This document shows positions 24,347-33,300 of a stretch of DNA of 64,000 nucleotides, in pieces. The position numbers and the translations under genes were made by a program. The first letter of the stretch is position 1. Each line of letters begins with the position of its first letter. The DNA comes from Punica granatum (Eukaryota > Streptophyta > Magnoliopsida > Myrtales > Lythraceae), in the NCBI RefSeq assembly GCF_007655135.1, contig NC_045131.1, positions 22,242,001 through 22,306,000 on the forward strand. Reading direction: 5' to 3'. The notes below the pieces were generated by a model. That model worked only from the letters and a program-made list of their open reading frames with translations, was not told where the DNA came from and searched no databases.

Positions 24347-24640
24347 GAGTAAATAAGCAATTTCGTCCCCAACTTTCGCAAGTTGCATCAATTTCGTCCC
24401 TGACTTTGCACTTTTGTATCAATTTCATCCCTCGCTACATCAATTCAGTCTCTAGCTACGTCAATTCAGTCCATGTTACATCAATTTAGTCATTGCGTTA
24501 CATCAATTTAGTCCCCTTTACATCAATTTAGTCCCTAAGTGGTGGAGCTATATCAATTTGGCCCTTGTGTGGTGTACCAGGTCCTAATGTGACATCAGTT
24601 TGGTCCCCTTCCGCATCAATTGGTCATATCGTTAAGTATA
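24347..24640. repeat. MULE left TIR with microrepeats
   Basis: Pairs as an inverted repeat with about 29945-30236. It carries at least eight imperfect copies of (A)CATCAATTTAGTCCC at 15-30 base spacing, so the TIR is itself a tandem array. Confidence 0.8.
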
Positions 24641-25168
24641 ACTGTTGATAGTGTTAAATGATGAAAATTGATACATCAATGTGATCCTCGTGCTACTTCA
24701 AATTAGTCCTTGCGCTATTTTCAAACAAATTGAACACCCCTGCCTTCCATATGCTACATCAACTTAGTCCCTGCACCATTTTTTTACAAACTGAACTGAA
24801 CTCCTGCCTTCTTTCCTCCTTCCCCAACTGAATAAAGCCATGTTGGCCTACTGGATGGTGAATGGATTGCAAAAGCATGAAGTTAAATGAAGGAAAAAAC
24901 TTGCCAAAATAAAATGGAATTACAAAAATGACTATATTACTATTATAGACAAGTTTTTACAAGAGATTATAAATGTTACTTTGCCAGAGCAGCTACACAA
25001 AAGGTACAGACAGAGGCATTATATGAGGCAATATCTTAGGCAATCTAACATGTATCTAACCCAAAATGGAGCCAGTCAGTATCATTTTGAAACAAACATA
25101 ACAAAACTAAGCTTTGTTTCCGCTGATTATTCTCAAAATGTGGTAGATGAGCTTCTGTAATCTGCAAT

Positions 25169-28100
25169 TTAGTTAGGTGGAGGTCCCATTGGTTGGAAAT
25201 ATGCTGAAAACCTAGCAGCAGTTCCTGAACTTGCAACTTCCATGGTGTGTGCTGTGATGAAAGTGTGAGGAGGCCTGACTGGAGGTATCCTCACTGGAAG
25301 GGGTCTCACTGCAGGGGCTGTCATTGGTTGGAGAAAGGAGGCCTCAGCAAATGTGTCCATCTGAGGAACCTATACGTGATATTAAGGAGAGTCCATTAGT
25401 GACAGCATTTAGACAAATAGAAATGTACAAATGAAAGCAAAAGTACTTGTGATGGTTATGCTGCAGATAGACCATACTGAGATGGTTGTGATGGTTGGCA
25501 TGGAGCAGATTCTTGTGATATATTCATTTCTTTTAGTGTACCTTCTATACTTTCATTCCTTTCTAGTTGAACATTCACATTCTCTGCTTCAGCTTGCCTA
25601 GAACCACTCGGAGCACCACCTGAAGTAGAAGCACCATACCTATCCTTTTTCCCCTTAGCAGCTGGCTGTCCAGTACATTTTCTCTTGCCGTGCCCCATTT
25701 CTCCACATCTGGTACACCTTGGATCATTGGACTTCCTCTTTAACTTGTGAGGGTTAGCCTTATCTTCTGGAACCTTCTTCCTCTGCTTCTTGGGTCTTCA
25801 TGGTTGTTTCTTAATCTTAGGAGAAAGGATAGGATAATGAGAAGTTCTCTCCCAGTAATCTTGGCTACTGACAGGATGTATGAAGGGTTCATAAGCTTTT
25901 TGTGTGACTCTTTCCTTAAGAGAGGACCGACAAACTCCTATGGCCTCTGGCTGTTGTACAGCATGACAGCAATGGCATGTTTGCAAGGGATGCCAATCAA
26001 GTCCCACACTTAACAAGGACATGCATGCGCCTTCATATCAACAGCACACTTAGAGTAAGGTGGACATGTTACCTCATATTGTGACATATGAGGATCCCCC
26101 GACCACAATGGAATCCAGCCATTAGAGTTTTTCATGTGCTCCTCAAACCTTGCCTAAACTTTGGGGCAAAGAAATCCATTGTATCTGGCCAATAGAGTCT
26201 GTCATCTTATCTTTTTCCTTGTAATGTACTTTCTTACCTCTTCAAGCAACATCAGTATTGGTTTACTCCTCACTTTCAACAGCTCCTTTTTGAATTGCTC
26301 ACACATATTACTAGTTAATGCATCACTCTTATAGTGAATATCAAAAGCTGACCTTGTCTATCTGCTTGGATCAATTTTCCGTAGATACTCTGCAGCTATT
26401 GGGTTGATTCTTTTTAAGAGCTTTCATGCATTGCTTGAACTTTTTGTGGGGTTGTTGTTTTCGCACAACTCCAGAATACTCTCCGCAATTCACCACCATT
26501 ACACTTTGCATGCTTATTTATGTTTGCCCAAATATGCCTGCTGCAAAATCTGTGGGGTGCACCATTACATACTTCTTTCATGGCAGCATCTAACCCCTAC
26601 AATGTTCAAAAACACACATTTCATGACTATTTTAAGGGATCTAAGTGATGCAACAATCTAATACACAATCATTGAGCTCATCTTTTGCATGTCAGAAATA
26701 AAAGTGTATTTCTTCTCTATTGGATCTCCCACATCTGATATGATGTTCTGAAGAAATCACTTCCAACTTTCTGTGCACTCGACTTCAACTACAGCATATG
26801 CAATCACAAAGAATCCATTGTTTACATCATGGCTTACTGCAGAAAGAAGTTGCCCACCAGAATAACCCTTTAGGAAGCATCCATCTAACTCAATGATGGG
26901 TCTACAGCCTTCTAGGAAGCCGCTCTTACATGCTTCTAAGCAAATGTATAACCTCTCAAACTCATGTGTCTATGGCTGAACTTGGAAGAATACAGTCGAA
27001 CTAGGGTTGGATCTTAACAACTCGTGTCCATAATCTCTCAGCATTGCACACTGCTTTTTTTCTTCACCTTCACACTTTTGCTTGGCCAACTTGGTGGCCC
27101 TGTAAACTATTGCATCATGCAACTTCACTTGGTAAGTGTGAATGAAGAAGTCAAACACCTGCTATGCAGACATGTCTGGCTGGGTCCTTAATATGGGAAT
27201 TAACTTCTCTGCATCCCGCTCCTTTGTTGCCAGCTTATTCTCGATCCTTCTTGCACAAGTGTGCAAAAGATCATATATCATCACTTGATAGGTGTTTGTC
27301 TTCTTATTCAAACCACAATATATTTTCCATTGGTAGACATCTTTGCCCTTCTTCTTTACACAGTATGCCCTCAATCTAGCCTTATCATTTTTCATAAAAT
27401 CAACTTCTCTCCCCATTGCAATGTTCATAGTTCTAACAGCCATCTTGAAAACTTCAACATTTTTGAACTCCATTCCAATAGTAATTTCCAAATTTTTGGT
27501 TGGCATCAGCACTGTACATTGGAAACTTATCTTGTCCCTCATCTGAATCCCTAACCAATGATTCCAAATCTTCACTTTCATAACCATCAGATAGCTTGAC
27601 ATCCATTGGAATATCCTCAACATCATCACCTACAATTGCGGGTGGACTTGCAAGAGATGCATGTATTGCATCAGCATAATCATCTGCAACCATCTCTGCC
27701 CATTCATCTTGTGTTGTCATCTTAAACCTGTCCTTGCTTTAGTAACTTGGTCTCCGATTTTTTTAGACCTGCTGGACTTTCTCCTTACCCTTCTCTTTTT
27801 GCTTTCTCTTCTTCACAGCAACAGACTTCTTATTTGTTCTTACTTGACTTGCTTCTACATTGGCATTGCCAGATTTCATCTCCTGAAGACCCTAAGTGGA
27901 CTACTTAAACTCCATATCATCATCTTCCTCATCCTAGTCCCTTACTTGGGGCCTCATCCTTTCCATCTCCTCTTCCTGTCTCCTCTTCTCTGCAACTTCT
28001 TGTCTCTTCTCCTCTGCAGCTTCTTGTTCCATCCTTTCAATCTCTTCCTGCTTTCTCTTCAGCTCAGCTTCCTGCTCCCTTCTCTCATCTTCAACCCTCT

Positions 28101-29232
28101 CCAACTCCCTAATCTTCTCTTCATTGAGTTTTAAAGGATCATCTACTTGGCCATACTCATAGTACAAGTGGAGTTTAGTCTGATCTTCCAAGACACTGAT
28201 CAAGTATCTAGCATTAAGGTCAGACTCGAAATTGTTTATGGCCAAATCAAATGTCTGAAGTATAGGATCCCTATAATAGCAGGTAGTGGGTGAAGTTCTA
28301 TACACATTAGGTATCAAATCACAGTGATGCGATTCTCGCCAAGAATGACAAGACCCGACAACTAAAGGAACCCAAGATCGTTCCACGATCAGATTTGATG
28401 GACAAACCTTCGACCCGTTGTTTACGACAAAAACAAGAACCTTGGTATAACTGACCTCAATCCATTGTTTAATGCGAAACAAGAACCTCGGTATATAGAA
28501 AGACGCCACAAACGGTGGTGGAAAGCCGTTTGATAAGTCGATGATGAACGCCACGGAAATTTCCAATAAGTTCGAATTAGTTCTTCAAGAACCAAAGAGA
28601 ATACTTTAACGATTTTCTGAATGTTCCCCCTCTAAAAAATTCACTAAATGAATATATATATAGACATAAACTAATCATAATCTGGTCATATCTCTTCCTA
28701 AAGATAAGGAAAAATAAAACCTAAAATATCGATAGAGATATGGTTTAATCTATAAAAATATGAAATCTAAATATTCCGAGAATATCTCCATGAGATTTAA
28801 ACTTTAAACAAATCTGATGATATCTCCTCTTGATCTTATAATATTCTAGAAGCTTCCTCAAAAACTTGCTGAATTTAGCCTTGTCCGGAATCTTCTATAA
28901 CTTGAATCAAATTGATGGATTTTTGTTGATCACGTATTCATATCTAATGGGCCTCCACGAATTTGCTTGAGCCCGAACCTCTTGAATCAGGCCGTTGAGT
29001 TCGTTTTTAAACTTTTTTGCTCGTGCTCGTGTAATCGATCCAATTGGAACTTGAACTGGATCCCTTGAAGTCGTGCTACGATTTGCATCACACAGACCCT
29101 TACAGCTGTGATCGTATCTACATCTACATTTTTTATTATGCATACATCATCACCCTCATAATTCACCCTGGATTCCCCAATAAACTTCCCTCCATGATGC
29201 AGATACACATCCACTGTCTTCCACAAGTACAA
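25169..29232 (-). pseudogene. MuDR/MULE transposase pseudogene
   Basis: Cut-and-paste transposase for the element's own TIRs. Domains in order on the minus strand: PB1-like N-terminal domain (29232-29096, split by the solo LTR, resuming 28319 with FESDLNARYLISVL); a Glu/Arg-rich coiled coil (about 28130-27940); MuDR DNA-binding domain (GMEFKNVEVFKMAVRTMNI, about 27485-27390); MULE DDE region with Asp in LDGCFLKG (26885-26883) and Asp in FISDMQK (26693-26691). Next come a SWIM zinc finger near 26040-25980 (CPC...GIPCKH), a CCHC-type knuckle ending GHGKRKC near 25690, and a Pro-rich tail to 25169. Stops include 27934, a Trp-to-stop change just after the first Asp block, and one inside the SWIM motif; a frameshift lies near 27490. 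Non-functional. Confidence 0.85.
28325..29090 (-). mobile_element. Solo LTR of a Ty3/gypsy element inside the MULE
   Basis: 766 bases starting TGATGC and ending GCATCA, with a perfect 5-base TSD CACAG (28320-28324, 29091-29095). The minus-strand start of the LTR is coding: it carries the polyprotein C-terminus typical of some plant Ty3 elements (GSITRARAKKFKNELNGLIQ, 29034-28975), which in these elements runs into the 3' LTR. A TATA-like ATATATATAG lies near 28650. It interrupts the PB1-like domain of the transposase. Confidence 0.9.
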
Positions 29233-29690
29233 ACTGTAGAGAATAAATTCAATTTTGTAAACCCTTAAAAGCCATGATTTTCTTTAGTTTTTAGAAAGCC
29301 GTTGTGAAAAGAAATCATTTTTAACATGTAAAACCACCACATACACTAGGACATGAAATTTGAACCACATTACATCATGATCGACCCACCAAAAGATCAT
29401 CTTTATCAACTGCACATACCCAGTAATGTCAAAATATGAATCTAAATCTTGACAGAGCAACACTTTAGGAAGCATGTGTGCTGATGATCAAAACTCCTCA
29501 AAAATCTAGTCATTTTAAAAGCCACATTTCACCGAAACCAATACAGAGACAGCGAAAGTTACCTGGGTATGCAGACAAACTTTTGATTTTCATCTTCCAT
29601 AGTGCTCGTTTGAGCCTTCTCTTGATGATTACCTCACTGGAACTTCGACTCTACCCTTCGCACTTGAACAAAGAGAATGCACAGAGAGAG

Positions 29691-29720
29691 CAAGATAGAG
29701 AGAGAGAGAGAGAGAGAGAA
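29691..29720. repeat. (AG)n microsatellite
   Basis: About 12 AG repeats inside the MULE, between the transposase start and the right TIR, probably in its 5' untranslated region. Confidence 0.9.
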
Positions 29721-30410
29721 GGCAGACGAAGAAGATGAAATGTCTACAAACGAGCGGGAAAAGGGAGGGAGAAATGATTATGATATCATCAACATTTATG
29801 ATGTAACTGATATAACCAACATCATTTAATTTTGGGGTTACATCAATTTCTCTAAGCATTATATCAATTTAGTCCCTCAACAAACTAACAAAACAACAAC
29901 GTCCTCTGCCCCTTTTGTTACAAGGATTAGATTGATGTAACTAGGGATCGATCTGATGTCACACCAAACTCAGTGACTTCTGTTGCACCAGTCAGGGACT
30001 ACATTGATATAACGTATGAGACTAAATTGATGTAACACATGGACTAAATTGATGTAACATGAGCTGAATTGATGCAGCGAGGGGACTAAATTGATATAGC
30101 GAGAGACTGAATTGACGTAGCGAGAGACGAAATTGATACAAAAGTGCAAAGTTGAGGACGAAATTGATATAAAAAATTATTCATAGATCAAATTGATGCA
30201 ACTTGCAAAAGTTATGACGAAATTACCTATTTACTCATAAAAAAAATGCAGTAAAGAGTCATCCACATTGTGTGGTCTGTAGCCGCTGACGACTCAGAGA
30301 AAGACTTTAGCAAAACATAAACAGAGGAAGACTTTCATCAGATACTCACCCAAAAGACTCTCATCAGATCAGACTGCGAATCTTTGGACTTGAGATCTCA
30401 GAATACCGCA

Positions 30411-30839
30411 ATGGATTCCCTTGCCGCACCCACAGCCCCTGGACATTCCTTGCCCAAGGAACGACGCTTCCGATCCACCACCAGCAGTAGCAGCAGCAGC
30501 AGGAGGATACCCTCACCGTCCCATGGTCGTGGTTACGAAGTCTTCCTGAGCTTCCGTGGACCTGATACCCGTAAAGTGTTCGCTGATTTCCTCTACCTTA
30601 GCCTGAAAGATGCTGGGGTCGATGCTTTCAGGGACAGTGATGAGCTCCACGTTGGAGAAGATATCGGTCCCGAGCTTCTCGACCGGATCGAGCGGTCCAA
30701 GATCTCTATCCCCATCTTCTCCGAGAATTATGCCTCCAGTAAATGGTGCCTCCGGGAGATTGCTTGTACACGTCATTTTACCTTTTCTTTTTTTTCCTTC
30801 AACTACAAGGAGGGTTTGGTACTAAGAAATAGAAGTTAA
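30411..30839 (+). CDS. Truncated TIR-domain exon of a resistance-type gene
   Basis: ATG at 30411; a Ser-rich start, then a TIR domain from YEVFLSFRGPDTRKVFADFL through the BB-loop region (DSDELHVGEDIG) to SKWCLREIA, which keeps the Glu of plant TIR NADases. TIR domains make NAD-derived immune signals and normally continue for another 50-70 residues. Here the frame runs on into unrelated sequence and stops at 30837-30839 (142 residues), or is spliced at the GTACAC donor at 30766 (phase 1). I found no exon for the missing C-terminal TIR helices or an NB-ARC. The MULE right end is only 175 bases upstream of the ATG. It could be exon 1 of the LRR gene downstream, a TIR-only gene, or a relic. Confidence 0.75.
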   Translation: MDSLAAPTAPGHSLPKERRFRSTTSSSSSSRRIPSPSHGRGYEVFLSFRGPDTRKVFADFLYLSLKDAGVDAFRDSDELHVGEDIGPELLDRIERSKISIPIFSENYASSKWCLREIACTRHFTFSFFSFNYKEGLVLRNRS

Positions 30840-33300
30840 GGGACATAGATAATTTCACTGTGAAAATCGAATTTAAAACCTCTTAATTTTTAAACAAAGT
30901 TGTATTGCGCAATCCCCAGTCAGGGCTCGGGCCAGTGAGAGAAATAATTCTTTTTCTAGCCTGAGCCCTAGGCTAAGGGCTCCGAGCCTCAGGGCAAGCA
31001 ACACGAGTCTCATCCTTGGTCGTTCTTGGTGGACCCACGGGTTGCTAGAGTTGTGTCAACTCCGATGAGCCCTTCATCGCAGTTGAAATTGTTTTATTTT
31101 TTTATGTAATTTCAAAAATTGATATTACTTTTGTTTAAATTTAGGGACTTAAATATTACCATCAATCAAGCAAAGCAAATTTTATGAAAAGCTTCCAAGT
31201 TTGATTTTGGTCATTGGAACTCCTCGTATATCTTTATTTACCTTTCTCTTTAGTACGCCTCCCTTACAATGGGAAGAAGAAAGAACTTCAATCTTAAACC
31301 CCCTCCGTGCTCAATCATATTCCCCTTTAATTCCCATCCAACGAACAAAATGTCTCATCAGGATTTATTTATTTATTTATTTATCATAAGTGATCATCTT
31401 ATTAAAGACAAAATATCTCAAAATATACTTATCCAAAGGATAAGTGATGGCCTCGTTAGAATTTAACACTTTACATTTTGGGGTAACACTGATTTGTTCT
31501 GGTACTTTTTCAGTTCAAGGCCGCAACGTTCCTTTTATACTAAATAAGTTAAATATGTTGTGAAAAATGTTCAAGGAAGGCCTTCTAATTTTACTACAAA
31601 AAGAAGCATGCGCGATGCCGCAGAGTAATTTTACAAAAAATATTTATATTTTGAATCATCATTCTATTTATATAATTTTCAACTTTCTAAATTTTCTAGT
31701 ATATATGTCTTTTTATTTATGATATATAATATTCACTAAGATTTCTCAATATCTTTCAACTACTATGAGAACTATCTCATATTTTGAAAGTAAAATCATG
31801 TTGAATTAATCATATATTTTTTCTTCTAAAAATAAGTAAATATTATAACAAAAGAGCAAAATCGAGAAACTTTAGAAAATATAGACTCGTGGAGCATTGA
31901 CGACCGTGCTCGGATAAAATTGAGAATTTGTTTGACATATTTTATAGTCTTCTTGTCCTCTCTAATTTTACCATCTATTCAAACAACTTGAATTTAATTT
32001 ATTCAAGAAAGATCATTTTCATATTAGAGAACTATTATTATTATTATTATTGGTTTAGAAAATTCACGATTTCGTGAAGCGGCAAGATTGGCTAAAAAGT
32101 GAACAAAAACTTAATTCCTTGAATGTAAATTAATGCTTGAGTGCCAAGTTTAAAAGAACTAGTCGAAAGGCTATATTCATTGCGCATATTAACAAATCGG
32201 TGACCTCAAGTGATATAAAATTCCTCCCATGATTAAGATTGTTCCATAAGGATCAATTTTTTATTTTTCATTTGCAAGTACATATTTGACTCAATTTTAT
32301 TTCTTAGTAACAATTTTTTTTTGTTCAAGTTCTTTCAATTTTCCCATGAAACCGATGTAGTTTATGAAAATTGAGTTTCTTGTAGGTCATAGAGTAGAGC
32401 ATTTTTTTTTATAATAAGGTAAAATAGCTGCAAAAGATGAGTTTTTTTGTTAATAATACATTCATATATATGACTTTTCGACTCCTATAATTGAAAAATC
32501 TTTTGAGTTCTTGAGTGATTTGGCATGATAGTTGTATGGTACTTGTCATGTTATGATTTGTGGGAACTCTAAATGTCATTTAACTACAAACTACCTACAT
32601 CCTATGTGTCATCATTCGATGAGTTGATCGGCTTTTATAATTTATATCGATTCCTACCTTCAAATATTTTTGTATTTTTATTTTTTTAAAAAAAGAAGAG
32701 AATTTTTTTTAAGAAGTACTTGTTTAAGGAAAACATGGTTAAAGCTGAGTTTCCTTTAAAACGCTCATTTAGATTACTATATAGTTATAGATCATAGATA
32801 TACAACACATATTTTTTATATTTCTTAATTAAAAATCATTTCAATTTAAAAAAAAAAAAACAGAGAGAGAGAGTATCTTGAAATTGTGCCGGGGGGTGGG
32901 GGTGTAGCCAGCTGCAGGTTGATATCTCTCTCATCGGCAAAGGTCCCCCATTTCTCCGCCTAGTTAATTGCCGTGAAAATCAATTTCGATCTTTTTATTC
33001 TCGACCCCATAAAAGTACAGATTCTCACCGTATCACTCTCCACTAGAAGGGAACATGTTTGTATATATGTAGCTGACGTAATTGTGCAATTAGATATGGG
33101 AAATGATTTTCAATTGGATGATAATTAAAAGATTGTAGGGGCGTTACTAGTTAGGGCTCAACTGTCAGGGATTAGAATGAGAGGGTTATGGCGACAAGGC
33201 TTGAATTTAGGATTGACGGGGGGGACAGTTAATTAATTTTGTTAGGTCTACATATATTTCAGAACTTTAATTATTTGTAACATTGTCTTCCATGTTGCAG
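30840..33300. other. 2.5 kb gap between TIR and LRR exons, no NB-ARC
   Basis: A TIR-NB-LRR gene should have an NB-ARC exon of about 1.1 kb here. I see no P-loop, kinase-2, GLPL or MHD motif in any frame. The stretch is AT-rich with a GC-richer island (30900-31070), a (TTTA)n run near 31365-31384 and a (TTA)n run near 32035. It ends in a polypyrimidine/CAG acceptor at 33298-33300. Confidence 0.65.

Larger units (their letters stand above)
24347..30236 (-). mobile_element. MuDR-like MULE transposon, full length, inactivated
   Basis: 5890-base element. Ends GAGTAAATAAGCAATTTCGTC and, inverted, GAGTAAATAGGTAATTTCGTC open long TIRs (to about 24640 and from about 29830). TIRs are built of many copies of a roughly 16-base word ACATCAATTTAGTCCC. 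Flanks ATAAAAAAG (24338-24346) and ATAAAAAAA (30237-30245) are a 9-base duplication with one mismatch. It encodes one minus-strand transposase gene, broken by stops, a frameshift and a 766-base solo LTR. Confidence 0.9.

Noticed and set aside
24350..24620. Regular spaced repeats resembling a CRISPR array
   Set aside because: The words are imperfect, unevenly spaced and mirrored at 29830-30236; they are MULE TIR sequence in a plant genome.
30840..33300. Possible NB-ARC remnant in the TIR-LRR gap
   Set aside because: No P-loop, kinase-2, RNBS, GLPL or MHD motif in any frame.
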